This document shows, one piece after another, positions 22,650 through 33,051 of a stretch of DNA of 64,000 nt. The stretch's first letter is position 1. Every line of letters starts with the position of its first letter. The notes beneath the pieces were generated by a model that saw nothing but the letters and a program-made list of their open reading frames with translations, was not told the DNA's origin and did no database searches. A program made the translations under genes and the position numbers. The DNA comes from Trichosporon coremiiforme. Taxonomy: Eukaryota > Basidiomycota > Tremellomycetes > Trichosporonales > Trichosporonaceae. The stretch is from contig BCJJ01000001.1 of the NCBI GenBank assembly GCA_039545355.1, positions 2,292,570 to 2,356,569 of the forward strand, written 5' to 3'.

Positions 22650-22995
22650 CTGACCCCGCTGGCATCCTCCTGAGGTCATCGGGCACGATGCCCCTCCTGG
22701 GCTCCCTCTCAACTCGCCACCGTACTCAAGCGTCTCGAGCATGGTTCTCTCCAGTCCGTTCAAGCCAATGTACTCATCGAGCGTGAGGAGCGTCAATTGC
22801 TTGAGCTCCTCGTCGACTTGAGCCAGGTGCTTCGCGCTAATCTTGAGATTCTTGGGAACGACGGTCTTGCGCCCCGTTTCCAAAGAGAACTCGGTCGTAG
22901 CCGCGTCGTCGCCGCAATCGACCTCGCCTTTCGTGATTCCGGCGAGGTGCGCGCGATCAAGACGGCGGGAGCATGCCTCGGCCCAGATCCTGTCC
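22650..22995 (-). pseudogene. C-terminal fragment FB4 of an F-box-like gene
   Basis: Only the last third of a family gene remains: RAHLAGI, ETGRKTVVPKN, HLAQVDEELKQLTLLTLDEYIGLNGLERTMLETLEY. It matches the end of FB5 almost block for block. The final GIVLGDIRRMG-type ending is present but in another frame (IVPDDLRRMPAGSEC). No N-terminal part precedes it. It is a relic of tandem duplication. Confidence 0.8.
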
Positions 22996-23111
22996 TTCGC
23001 CCTGCAACAGCAGCGAAGCCATGCGGGTATCTCATAGCACAAGTACGATGATGCATTACTATGAACAAGCATGGTATGTTTTGCGAATCATGAGCCGCGA
23101 TGGATGCGGGT

Positions 23112-24008
23112 CTAGATCAGCACCTGTTCTGTCAGCTGGGAACCGAGATACCGGCTCACGGGCGGTTGCTTTCCCGCGCGCCCCATTCTCCTGATGTCTC
23201 CCAGGACGATGCCGCTGCGAGGAGCCCTCTCGTTTCCGTCGTTGTATTCCAGACTCTCGAGCATGGTCTTCTGCAGGCCGTGGAAACCAATGTACTCGTC
23301 GAGCGTAAGAAGGGAAAGGCGTGCGAGGACCTCGTCGACCTTGGCCATGTGCTGCGCGGGAACCTTGTCATTTTTGGGGAGCACAATCTTGCGACCGGTC
23401 TCGACAGAGCACTCGACCCTGACCTTGTCCTTCTTGCCGTAGTTGACACCGCTGTACCAGAAGCCGGCAAGGTGGGCGCGGACCAGGCGACGGAAGCGCC
23501 ACTTGGGCCAGGGAATGTCTTCGGCCCCGATGAGTGTGTAGCGCCCATGGGGAACACCCACCATGAGCTCGGCGAGGTCCATGGCGATGATGTTCTCCTC
23601 GCACGTCACCTGCCCCATCAGACCTGCGCTGTGACCCCTGCTGCCGTTAGGAAACATAAAGGTGCCCATGATGTAGCGCGGGATGAAGATGACAATGTCC
23701 TTGATGTGTGAAGGCGGGTCGAGTACGCAGCGATACATGTCCGCGACGGGGTAGCCGTCTCCGCTCATGTTGACGATGATCTTGGTGATGCGCTCCGACA
23801 TGCGGGGCACGTCGGCGGGAAGGACAGGCTCCTCGTCAACCTCGTCATAGTCGTCGTAGTCGTCCATGCCGGGGACGTAGGGCTTGGGGTTGGGCACGCC
23901 GCCATCGGGCGACGTGAAGACGACGAGCGTCTCGGCTTCAAAGGGCACGTAAGGGGTGTATGCGCCGTCCATCGTGGTGAGGCGGAACAAGGTCAGGTTC
24001 GGGAAGGT
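23112..24008 (-). pseudogene. N-terminally truncated F-box-like copy FB5
   Basis: An open frame runs from the block FPNLTLFRLTTMDGAY and YTPYVPFEAETLVVFTSP through TKIIVNMSGDGYPVADMY, HIKDIVIFIPR, LAELMVGVPHGRYTLIG and the C-terminal signature MAKVDEVLARLSLLTLDEY. The first ATG in frame is at 23972, which would give 286 residues. The whole F-box-like N-terminus is missing: upstream, the sequence changes abruptly near 24008 into the middle of FB6, in another frame. It might be expressed as a short protein, but I read it as the downstream half of a recombined pair. Confidence 0.75.
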
Positions 24009-24723
24009 CTACGCCTGCACTGCCATCTCCATCTCTCTGTTTCATGGCTGTCTCCTCTCCTTCCGTCTCTTCGTGCTCTTTACGCTCACCCGCATCCTCG
24101 TCCTCATCGTCCTCCGCAGTTTTTCCGGCAGCCTTTCGTCCGTTCTTCTTCTCACGTTGTTCCTTTGACACCCTAGTCAGCTCCTCCCTTTCCCCGGAGG
24201 ACAAAGCGAGCGTGGCTGCGTCGTCGATCGTGTAGTCGATGTCATCGTAGACCACCCGCTGGACGACTTCGCGAAGCAGTCCCTCGACGGTGGCCCTGAA
24301 CGTGGGGCTCATGCTACTGCATGACCGCGACCTCGACAAGATCGCCCTCGGCTAGTCCGGGCAACAAGTCGCCGACAGACCCCTCGTCGTCTAGACTCTC
24401 GTACCGCGGTCCCACGATAACAATCTCCTGGACATGGCCAGGGAGGATGGTATTCGTGAACGGCCACATCTCCACGACTTGCAAGTCCTCGCCGCACATG
24501 TTGACGACGGACATGGTGACGGTCGGGGAAAAGGCACCGGGTCCCGCGAAGAACTGTTCCGGAAACATCAGCTTGTCCTCGCAGCCCTCATCGTCCTCTC
24601 CCTCATCGGCGTCGTCCCGCTCGAACCACCAGTGGTCCATGAGTCCGTCCGTCCCTGCCTCGTTGGAGAAGAGCGCAAGTGTCTGAGGTTCGGAAAGTTC
24701 TCGTACGAGAAGGACACGGGTAT
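24009..24723 (-). pseudogene. F-box-like pseudogene FB6: lost start codon, internal and 3' deletions
   Basis: The family start AMPVxF has become AIPVSF here, because the codon at 24723-24721 is ATA. SFSYENFPNL follows, then the sequence jumps with a frame change to TLALFSNEAGTDGLMDHWWF, which in FB11 and FB16 lies about 130 residues further on. MSVVNMCGEDLQVVEMWPF and HVQEIVIVGPRYES follow, then a frame change, YDDIDYTIDDAATLALS and an acidic tract. The sequence stops being FB6 at the FB5 junction. Three kinds of disabling change are visible. Confidence 0.8.
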
Positions 24724-25102
24724 AGCGAAGTGGATGCGGTGGATGGCGTACTGCTCGTCGGGGATGACAGATGAAGCGGTAGGCAGAAGAACGCGTCTGG
24801 GGACCACGGGATAGCCGAGCGCGTTGGGGCTGGGTGTTTTTCTACAGTTCACGGGGACCCTGGATTACTTGGATCTACTCGGTCACGGGAAATCGAATTA
24901 CTTCCAGTAAATCGCACGTGGGGAGGGATTCGAGTGGAGGAGGATCGAAGATAAGATGTCAAAGAGACCGAAAGTGGACTTCAAACACCGAAAACTGACA
25001 ACTACTTGACAGCCACCTGGCGGCCTGGGGCGCCGCCCGAATGCCAGCTCAGCAGTTGCGCCTTGCTCTGGGAACATCTATCATGCATCTTTCGAATTAT
25101 GG
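24724..25102. other. intergenic, 379 nt
   Basis: Spacer between the dead start of FB6 and the end of FB7. I see nothing in it. Confidence 0.5.
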
Positions 25103-26248
25103 CTAGACGTACTCTTCCTTGCGGAAAAACTCGAGTGTCTCCAGCCTCGCGACCTCCTCGTCGACACGCTTCCTGTACTTTGCCTGCGTGATAAACTCTA
25201 TGTTGGCCATGAGCTGGTCCATCTTCGTACTGAGGTCCACCAGTTGCGCAGGGACCTCGACCGGTTCCCCTTGCAGAACGCCCGTCTCGCGCGCATGGCG
25301 AGTCGCACCAATGTAGCGCTGAAGTTTGGACAAGGTGTGGGTGTCTGGACAGGGAAGTTCGTAGTCGACGTCTATGTACGGTGTCAAGGTCCTCAAGCGC
25401 CGCAGCGTTGTGCCCAGTTCCTCGTCGTATCCAGCCTTGACAATGTCGAAGCCCACGAATGTGAACTTCGCGTGTGGGGCTCGAGTCAGGGAGTGGAGGC
25501 TCGTATCGGTGTAACAGCTGTACACAGTGCCGGTGTCCCCGAGCGACGTGTTGCGGGGCAGCACGAGGATGACGTCCTTCACCGACTTCGGCAGGTTTTG
25601 GAAGAGGGGCAGGATCTCCTCAACTGTTCCGAGATCGCCGTTGAAGTTAAGCACGACGCGCTCATACGTCCCGAACAGCGCATGCTGGTCCACGCCCCGT
25701 GGAACAATGGGCCGCTGGCTATGGAGTGATGTGAGGTTTTGAGCCTCCCATTCGGGGTCGAGCTTTGTCTTCTCCATGTCCCACCACCAGTGCCTGCTGT
25801 TCACCCAGAAGCCCTCGAAGTGTGCGAAGAGGACGAGCGTCCGCGCCGGCCACGGGACGTACGGCGTACTGGCACCTGAGGCATCGGGGCTTATGCGGAC
25901 GACGTCGAGGTTTCGAAACGCAGTCGCCAGCGAGGGAAGGTCGATGGTGGGCGGGCAGAAGCCGCGCACGTCGACGACTCGAGTGTAGGAGAGGAGGTCC
26001 AGAAGGCGCTGGTCTTTCCAGCACTGAGGCTGATCTGCGAATGCCGCTATCTTGCCCTGTGGCCCCGTCACGCTAAGCGAGTGGAGACCCTCAGGGGTAA
26101 GGACAAGGTGCCGAACCTGGAGCCGATCGATAGTCGCGCGAAGCATTGTGTCGACACCGCGCAAGGTATTCCGTGTGCTCTGCTCCGCACATGCGATGAT
26201 CTCGTCCCAGATACGCGGGAACAGGGTGGGTGAGAGGACTGTCTCCAT
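25103..26248 (-). CDS. F-box-like family protein FB7
   Basis: An intact 381-residue protein starts at METVLSPTLFPRIWDEI (ATG 26248). Blocks in order: F-box-like N-terminus with RNTLRGVDTMLRATIDRLQ and RHLVLTPEG; TRVVDVRGFCPPTIDL; FRNLDVVRI; STPYVPWPARTLVLFAHFEG then RHWWWDMEK; ERVVLNFNGDLGTVEEIL; SVKDVILVLPRNTSL; HAKFTFVGFDIV; IDVDYELPCPD; and the C-terminal signature TKMDQLMANIEFIT...RLETLEFF. It is more divergent than FB3 but complete. Function unknown. Confidence 0.83.
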   Translation of the reverse strand: METVLSPTLFPRIWDEIIACAEQSTRNTLRGVDTMLRATIDRLQVRHLVLTPEGLHSLSVTGPQGKIAAFADQPQCWKDQRLLDLLSYTRVVDVRGFCPPTIDLPSLATAFRNLDVVRISPDASGASTPYVPWPARTLVLFAHFEGFWVNSRHWWWDMEKTKLDPEWEAQNLTSLHSQRPIVPRGVDQHALFGTYERVVLNFNGDLGTVEEILPLFQNLPKSVKDVILVLPRNTSLGDTGTVYSCYTDTSLHSLTRAPHAKFTFVGFDIVKAGYDEELGTTLRRLRTLTPYIDVDYELPCPDTHTLSKLQRYIGATRHARETGVLQGEPVEVPAQLVDLSTKMDQLMANIEFITQAKYRKRVDEEVARLETLEFFRKEEYV

Positions 26249-26914
26249 CGTGAGTCGTGTTGTGGGTGGTGTTACAATACACGTTGCATGCCAAGAGTGC
26301 GAGGTCCAAACGGGACAGATTTGTGAATGGAACACGGGATCGGCTCTCTGAGCCACCTCCACTTTAGGCAAACACTCGCGATTGTCCAGTTGATCACGCA
26401 CTGATGCTTGTCTTTCATGCCTGGGATCGATGGTTGCAGAAAGATGGAGATGCATAACCTCACGATGACATCTGAACGAGTTGACGTCGCGTTGGCCGGT
26501 CTTAAATGAGAACGATCGCTAACCGTTTTTGGTCACCACAGTGGTGACACCAATTCACGCACGGTCAACCGAGCAGTGACTGTTTCCGTTTGCTCTGTGA
26601 AGCCACAAGCTCGAGACTGATCGGTGCACCTATGCATTCCAGTACCCGTACTAGCCTAGCAGGTCCCGGCGAGTGGAGGATGGAGTGGAAACGAAGCACT
26701 TGTGAGTGGGGCCGCTTCAATCTGTCATGTATGACGCGCCAGACGCGACGCGTCGAATTGGGTCTCACCGAAGTCCCTGAACCTCCACCTCCACCTCCAC
26801 CCAGCGCCCTGACCACCGACCCAACCACCTCGCAACACGTCCACACCTGTCCATCGCAACGCTCCCACCTCCCATGGCTCTCATCGAAGCAACCAAGCGG
26901 CAAAAGAGAAGCTT
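26249..26914. other. intergenic, 666 nt
   Basis: Promoter side of FB7 and 3' flank of the second tRNA-Ser. No gene is seen; the plus strand has a C/T-rich patch near 26780-26880. Confidence 0.5.
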
Positions 26915-27007
26915 CGACAAGAGTGAGATTCGAACTCACGCGGGAGAACCCAACCGCTATCTAGCACGTAGCAAGCGATCGCCTTAAAACCACTCGGCCA
27001 TCTTGCC
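26915..27007 (-). tRNA. tRNA-Ser(GCT), second copy, with a 10-nt intron
   Basis: On the minus strand the acceptor stem GGCAAGA pairs with TCTTGTC. D arm, anticodon arm, variable arm and T arm are the same as in the copy at 17696, apart from acceptor positions. The anticodon loop reads TTGCTA with about 10 extra nt before the closing A, giving anticodon GCT. Intron sequence and length differ from the first copy. Confidence 0.95.
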
Positions 27008-27423
27008 TTCGGGAAAGCCGATTCTGGGACGGTTTTACCGACTCTGAGACGGCTTTGCCGGCGCTGACGCTATCGTCCACGGCGCGCGGGCCGCATGCAT
27101 CTCTGCGCTCTATCCGCATCAAGGGGTTGTCTACGGTGTTACAAAGGCTTGCTTGCTCTTGAAGGACCCGTTCGCTTGTTGGCAGCGGGAGATAGGTGCG
27201 GTGAAACTTGCTCACGCGATTGAGGGGACGGGCAACAAGAAATTGGTTCACATAACACTGCACTACAAGCTATTGGGATGGATCTCCGAAGGACTCACGG
27301 CACTCTAATGAAATGGACGGAGGAAGATAGCTGTGAGACGAGTAGGGTTTGTTGTAATACGTTTGAAAGCTTCAGTTTGATCAGAGGTTCGTGCGGAGGA
27401 CCGTTGCGAGAGCGGCGTCACGT
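27008..27423. other. intergenic, 416 nt
   Basis: 5' flank of the second tRNA and 3' flank of FB8. I see nothing coding. Confidence 0.5.
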
Positions 27424-28262
27424 TCAGACACCGCGTCCAAGGCTATCGATGGAATAGTCGACATCCAGCTGCGGCTCGTGGACGGTGAGAACCTTGAGCG
27501 CCTCACGGAGCAAGTCCGCAAACTCGGCGTCATCGACGCATTCGGCACCCACAATGACGTGCTTCGCAGTCCGCGAGCGCATTACCTCGACGAGATCCAC
27601 GGCTCTTGCCTCGTCCACTAATCCTGTGTCGGACAGCGATGAAAGGTGGGGTAGAACGAATACTATTCGCCAACATGCTCCGGCACGTCGTACAAGAAGT
27701 GAAAGGAAGTGGCGGGGTCGCTGATGTGCCCATCGAGATTGACAACAAGTCGATGGACGCCTGGTGGGATACCGCTTGGCACACCGAGGGTCGGCATCTT
27801 GCATGAGTCAGAGCGTGTTGATGTAAGGAAACATGTGCTTGATCCTGCGCAGATGAAGCCACTGATGAATTCAGCCGAAGAAATCGACTACTCTCGTAAC
27901 TGAGTCAGAGCTCTCTGTTCCCTCCAGGCGGGTGTCTCTGCATCGAAGTTGTTCCCCCAACAGTGGAACGGCTCGTTCTCGCTGCCCCATGCAGAGATGC
28001 GCTGCAGGACCGGGAAGGTAGACTAGCCTGAATGCCAATCGTACGCTGAAGCTTCGACCCCATCAGTGATGTCCAGATCCTCTTCCGACTGAGGAGGCGG
28101 ACCTGCCGTAAGAACGAGGCGGCGCACCCGCCGGTCGATGGCCGAGCGGAGGGCACGGCTCACGGTCCGCACATCCCGCTTCGCCTCGGTTGGGGCGTTC
28201 GACAGGATCTCGTCCCATAAGTTCGGATAGTTGTCGTAGGGGAACGAGGTTTGTATCGTCAT
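27424..28262 (-). pseudogene. F-box-like pseudogene FB8
   Basis: The N-terminal part is good: MTIQTSFPYDNYPNLWDEI, DVRTVSRALRSAIDRRVRRLVLTAG from the ATG at 28262, but it stops after about 80 residues. After a gap come GVHRLVVNLDGHIS and SFHFLYDVPEHVGE, then in another frame IVFVLPHLSSLSDTG, VEVMRSRTAKHVIVGAECV and LDVDYSIDSLG, where it stops for good. The central DIRG/LRR-like part and the C-terminal signature are missing. It belongs to the same subfamily as FB9 and FB10. Confidence 0.8.
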
Positions 28263-28446
28263 GTCGGGTGACTGATGAGTGTATGTGAACAACTACGGAC
28301 AAACGAACAACAAACAACAAACGAGGAAGGAAGACCGGCGCGGTGGGAACTGGGTTGACGGTGGTTGACGTTTGTCATCGGATATCGGCAATCTCCGCCG
28401 ATAGGGAGCCAGTGACTACCCTTCGCCCGTCCTCATCTTGCGAGGC

Positions 28447-29706
28447 TCACTGCTCACCAGCATACTGGATGAGGTGGAGGGCAGCCGACTCGTCCCCAAC
28501 TCGCTCCCTGTACTCTTCAACAGTGAGGAACTCGAGGCGGCCGAGCTGCCCCTCAACCTTCTGCTGAAGGCTCATCTCCGGGTCAAGGACTTCCGACACG
28601 CCCAGAGCGTGAGCGAGCAGTTTCTTCTCCTCCCTCAGGACATTAGCACGTGCAGAGTATAGCGAGCGGTTCAGCGGACTCATATCGCGCGTGAGGTCAT
28701 CGTCGATGCTGTAGTCGACATCGGGGTGCGTGATCATGCACGTCAGGCTCTTCAGTGCGGCGCGTACACTCTCGGCGAAACCGTCCCCGACACACTCGGC
28801 CCCGACCACTGTATGCCGAGCGGTCGGGGACCGCATGCTCTCGACGAGCTCATGCTGGTTGGCGGCTATCACTTTCCCCTTGCCACGCAGAGAGGAGAGA
28901 TGCGGGAGCACGAAAACCATCTCCTCCACCCCCGTCCTCGGGGCGTACAGGCAGTGAAACGACGAGGCGGGGTTGCCAACGTGTCCTCCAAAGTTCACCA
29001 CGACACGTTTGGTTCCCGGACGTATCTCGCCGTTCTCAGTCACGGGGAGGAGGCCGTCCAGCATCGCAGGCCGAGGCGGTGGTGCAGGCCACACGGCCGG
29101 TTCGGCGGCCCATGGGTTGTCGGAATCATCGCTCTCATCATCGTCACCCCAGGAGCGGTCGACAAGGTCCTTGCACTCCTTGTGATCTCGGCAGACCTGC
29201 AGCCCCGCCGGACTCGGGAAGAGCACGAGCGTATGCGCGTCCAGGGGCTGGAAGGCGAAATGTCTCCCCTCCCTGTCTTGGGTCAGGCGCAGCGTGTCGA
29301 GACGGGGGAAGACGTGTGTCATGCCGTGCATCCGAAAATGCAAGTGCAGCACGCCGCGAATATCCACTGTCCGTGTCAAGCTCGTGAGGGGGAGTTGCTT
29401 GTGCGCGGGTGCATATTCTTCAAGTTCACAGCATGCGTGGGGGCATTCGGAGGTGACATGGCGCAGAGCGGGGAACGCTGAAGTTGTACCTCCAGCGGCT
29501 GAGTCGTATGCGGCGCACACAGCAAAGTGAATCCCGTTAACTGCGACGCCGCCAGCTGTCAGAATAAGGTGCCGGATACGCCTGTCGATGGCTGAGCGCA
29601 GGTCACGGTCGACAAGTCGCACAACGCGCAAGACCGCAGGTGAAGCGTAAAACAAAATCTGGTCCCATATATTCGGGTAGTTCTGATACGAGAAGGATGT
29701 TCGCAT
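28447..29706 (-). CDS. F-box-like family protein FB9
   Basis: An intact 419-residue protein starts at MRTSFSYQNYPNIWDQI (ATG 29706; the frame is open upstream without family sequence). Blocks: VVRLVDRDLRSAIDRRIRHLILTAG; TRTVDIRGVLHLHF; FPRLDTLRLTQD; DAHTLVLFPSPAGL; TKRVVVNFGGHVGNPASSFH; VEEMVFVLPHLSSL; VESMRSPTARHTVVGAECV; DVDYSIDDDLTRDMSP; and the C-terminal signature QQKVEGQLGRLEFLTVEEYRE. An acidic Asp/Ser insert lies between the LRR-like and VVNF blocks. It is the only complete member of the FB8/FB9/FB10 subfamily here. Function unknown. Confidence 0.85.
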   Translation of the reverse strand: MRTSFSYQNYPNIWDQILFYASPAVLRVVRLVDRDLRSAIDRRIRHLILTAGGVAVNGIHFAVCAAYDSAAGGTTSAFPALRHVTSECPHACCELEEYAPAHKQLPLTSLTRTVDIRGVLHLHFRMHGMTHVFPRLDTLRLTQDREGRHFAFQPLDAHTLVLFPSPAGLQVCRDHKECKDLVDRSWGDDDESDDSDNPWAAEPAVWPAPPPRPAMLDGLLPVTENGEIRPGTKRVVVNFGGHVGNPASSFHCLYAPRTGVEEMVFVLPHLSSLRGKGKVIAANQHELVESMRSPTARHTVVGAECVGDGFAESVRAALKSLTCMITHPDVDYSIDDDLTRDMSPLNRSLYSARANVLREEKKLLAHALGVSEVLDPEMSLQQKVEGQLGRLEFLTVEEYRERVGDESAALHLIQYAGEQ

Positions 29707-30023
29707 CCTGCTTGGGAAAGAGAGTGCCGTAGTGCGGTGTGAGGGAAGAGATGGATGGATGGAAGAGTTGCGATATGACGCGGCTGGAGGAAGGACGCAA
29801 AGTGGCGTGAGCACCGGACATAGCCGATCTCCGCTGATAACCGTCTCGCGGAGAAACCATGCAACGCACGGAACGAACAGGCCGTTGATTGCGTACAATG
29901 CATAAGCAAGCTGTCGCTAACTGTTGCACAGCTACACTACAAGCCGTCTAGAAGGCCCAGAAGCCCTTCGTCACAGGGTAGGCTCTGCATAGCCCATCGC
30001 TCAGTGCGCGCCAGGGTACTGGA
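29707..30023. other. intergenic, 317 nt
   Basis: Upstream region of FB9 and 3' flank of FB10. No gene or clear motif. Confidence 0.5.
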
Positions 30024-31260
30024 TCAAAAGTGCAGCATAGCCGTCTCATCACCGACCCTCTCCCTGTACTCCTGCACAGTGACGAACTCGAGGCGGCCGA
30101 GCCGATCGTCAACCTTCTACCGCAGGCTCATGGTCTCCACAGACACTTCCGGATCCTCCTCCAAGCCCAGCAGGTGCAGGTCCTCGGCCCCATTCCTTCT
30201 CTCGCGGAGAGTCGCCGCGCTGGCACCGTGGGATTTGCGGTTCCATGAGCCCATGGTGCGCGTGTACTCGCCGTCAATGTCGTAGTCCAAATCGAAATGA
30301 GATTCCGCCACCGTTAGCCTCTTGAGCGCATCGCGGACACTGTCTTCGAAGTCTTCACCTAAGCACTCGGTTCCAACGATTGTGTGTTTGGCAGTCGATG
30401 AGCGCATGACTTCGACCAGGTCATTGGCATTGTGCCCCTTAACCGTCCCCTTGGCATCGAGAGACGTAAGGTGCGGCAGGACAAACACCAGCTCCCTCAC
30501 GTGCGCCCGGTGGTACAAGGCGTGGAACGACTGGCCGGCGTTGTAGACGTTCCCGCCCAGATACATGACGACGCGAGTGGTGCCGCAAGGCATGTCGCCC
30601 ACTTCTACCGGGGGCAGGAGATCGTCCATAAGCCGGGGAGGGTTGGGAGCCTCCAGCCACACGGGGCGATCAGAGCTCTAGGGGCTGTCGATTTCGTCGT
30701 CCAGCTCGGAATCGGGATCGTAGCCTTCCAGAAGCGCCTTGCACACCGGGGTGTGCCCGACGCGCCTGCACTCCCTTCAGACTAGCCACACGACGTACGT
30801 CGGGGCTCGGAAGGGCATGTATGGGATGTGCGCGCCGTATGCGTCCATCCACCTGGCCCAGGCTAAAGTGGTGGTGTATGTAACCTCGTACGTCGACCAC
30901 CCGGGTGAGGCGAGTCAAGCACCTCTGCTCGCCCCAGGACGGTTCTGAGACGCTTCGGTCGGCCGTGGTGAAAGCCCTCTTGGTCTCATGAGCCCACGGC
31001 GTGATGAATGATAGATCCGGGAAGGACGGGAGCGATACCCCGGAAGAGGCATCGTATCCTGCAAGCAGCACTCCGTCAGGTTCGTAATCGAGATCCTCAT
31101 CTTCTTGGCCTCCTCCCGGCGGGCCGGGAGTTAGGATGGCATGCCTTATGCGCCGGTCCACGGCTGCACGCAGCGCCCGGCTGACGAGTCGCACGTTTCG
31201 CTGAGCTTCGCTCGAGGTGCTGTTCAGAATCTCATCCCACAGGTTCGGATAGTTCTGATG
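30024..31260 (-). pseudogene. F-box-like pseudogene FB10
   Basis: HQNYPNLWDEIL and RLVSRALRAAVDRRIRHAIL are present, but the eight residues and Met that should precede them are absent. The frame continues through TRVVDVRGYIHHHF, then shifts: HIPYMPFRAPTYVVW is in another frame and ends at a stop. From 30662 a clean block resumes: TTRVVMYLGGNVYNAGQSFH, VRELVFVLPHLTSL, VEVMRSSTAKHTIVGTEC, DLDYDIDGEYTRTMGS. The last part (EFVTVQEYRERVGDETAMLHF) is again shifted. Confidence 0.8.
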
Positions 31261-31449
31261 GAGTAGGTGGTTGGAAAAAGTCAGGAGTACATCGGTGATC
31301 GGTAGGGTGTGGGCAGTACTACTGGAGATAGGCGAAGTGCGGACATCCCCGATCTCCGCTGATAACGTCGTAACCCTGCATTTCGACTGCTGTTCGCCGT
31401 CGTATGAGAGCTTCTACACGACGAAGAGATGCACAGAACGCCTCGCAAG

Positions 31450-33051
31450 CTAGTCGGCAAGCTCGTGATCAGAGCTGATGATGTCATTGGACACGCCGGG
31501 CTCGCCGTTGGCGTCACCGCCGAGCTCCTCCCAAAACTCAATGGCACGCTCTATATCCCTTTCGGCGGCTTTCCGCTCTAGCCTTGACTCCTTGTCTTCC
31601 CACTCGTCCTCGATCCCTAGACGTCTGCGCTCAAGGTTCCGATAATCCTCGGATCGTCCATACTCTTCGACCTCGAGCGCGGCCGTCTCGATGCCGACCC
31701 GCTTGATGTACTCGGGCATGGTGATGAGTTCGACCCGGCGCATGATCCCGTCGACCTTCTCTTTCAGGGATATGAGGGGCGGATCCTCCTTCGGTGTCGG
31801 GTCGTGCACGAGTCGAATACGCTTGACTCGGGGCCTAGGGCTTCCTTCGTCGTCCTCCCCAGCGCTGTCGTCGCTCCCCTCGCTGTCCACGACGACACGC
31901 ACGTGCCTCGCCTGCTGCACGTCCTGAAGCGCGAACTCGCGCGCCTGTCTCGGCATCGAGAGTGTGATCTCGTCGTCGATGGCATAGTCGACGTCAAAGT
32001 ACAGCGTCGTCGTGACTTGCGAATAGAGCGTTTCGCGGAACTGGCGCACGCACTCCTCCCCAGCTCGCTCGAAGCCGACGATCGTGACCCGTAAGTCGTT
32101 CTTTCCCAGCGTCCCTAGGAGGTCGAGAATGTTCATGGGGAACGCGATCGCGGGCGAGCCCATGGTGAAACGGCTCTTCGGGATCTTGCCCTCGTCTGTT
32201 ACCCGCTTGTGCTGCGGCACGACGATGACGAGCTCCTCCACGTGCGAGGGCAGGTCGAGTAGGTATGGGTACATTGGCGCAATCGGCTGGACGAGCCCGT
32301 TCATGTTCAGTACGATCTTGCGGTACGTCTCGGGAAGGTCATGCAGGATAGCCTTTGGTGGGACAAGCGGTCGGCCTTTCGGCGCCTCCTCCCAGTCGCT
32401 GTACCATTCCTCGTCCTCGTCCTCTACCCAATCGTCGCCCTCGTCACCGTGCTCTCCGATAGTGCGGTCATCTTCGTGGAGATCGGCGTCATGGCCATCG
32501 TGGCCCTCATGGTGATCATCCTCAGGCATCGGCCATGGGTGATCTTCGTCGTCGTCCTGAAACCACCAGTGCTCGAACACGCCCTCCAGACCCGTCTGGT
32601 TCATGAAGAGCACGAGCTTCTCGGCCGCGAAGGGGATATACGGCGTGTACGTGTCGTGGTGGTTGATACCGGTCGTGAACCGTAGTACTTCGAGTTTGGG
32701 AAACAGCGGCGCCAGCTGCGTCATATCAACACACGGTATGATGTACCCGCGGATATCGATCAATCGAGTATGCTTCATGAGGTCTGGAGATGGCCGCCGC
32801 GGCCAGTCATGCTGGTCCCAAGACTTGGGGCACAGCTCGAAGCAACCAGGGATGCGGTGTGTCGGCGAGATCACATCGACAGCTTCGAGTCCGCCATGGT
32901 CAAGTACGATGTGCCAAACCAGCTGCCGGTCGATGACATCGCGGAATGTCTTGGATACCCGGCGGAGGGTGAGTTTCGCCTCCCAGCATGTTTCGGCGAG
33001 AATGTCGTCCCAGAGATTAGGGAAGTTGTCGTAAGTGAAGGATACCGTCAT
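31450..33051 (-). CDS. F-box-like family protein FB11 with long acidic inserts
   Basis: An intact 533-residue protein starts at MTVSFTYDNFPNLWDDI. Blocks: LTLRRVSKTFRDVIDRQ; TRLIDIRGYIIPCVDMTQL; FPKLEVLRFTTG; YTPYIPFAAEKLVLF; GVFEHWWFQDDDED; YRKIVLNMNGLVQPIAPMY; HVEELVIVVPQHKRV; LRVTIVGFERAGE; FDVDYAIDDEITLSMP; and the C-terminal signature KEKVDGIMRRVELITMPEY. Two low-complexity acidic inserts, near residues 180-240 (His/Asp/Glu) and 385-425, make it longer than FB3 or FB7. The C-terminal extension is charged and probably helical. Function unknown. Confidence 0.85.
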   Translation of the reverse strand: MTVSFTYDNFPNLWDDILAETCWEAKLTLRRVSKTFRDVIDRQLVWHIVLDHGGLEAVDVISPTHRIPGCFELCPKSWDQHDWPRRPSPDLMKHTRLIDIRGYIIPCVDMTQLAPLFPKLEVLRFTTGINHHDTYTPYIPFAAEKLVLFMNQTGLEGVFEHWWFQDDDEDHPWPMPEDDHHEGHDGHDADLHEDDRTIGEHGDEGDDWVEDEDEEWYSDWEEAPKGRPLVPPKAILHDLPETYRKIVLNMNGLVQPIAPMYPYLLDLPSHVEELVIVVPQHKRVTDEGKIPKSRFTMGSPAIAFPMNILDLLGTLGKNDLRVTIVGFERAGEECVRQFRETLYSQVTTTLYFDVDYAIDDEITLSMPRQAREFALQDVQQARHVRVVVDSEGSDDSAGEDDEGSPRPRVKRIRLVHDPTPKEDPPLISLKEKVDGIMRRVELITMPEYIKRVGIETAALEVEEYGRSEDYRNLERRRLGIEDEWEDKESRLERKAAERDIERAIEFWEELGGDANGEPGVSNDIISSDHELAD

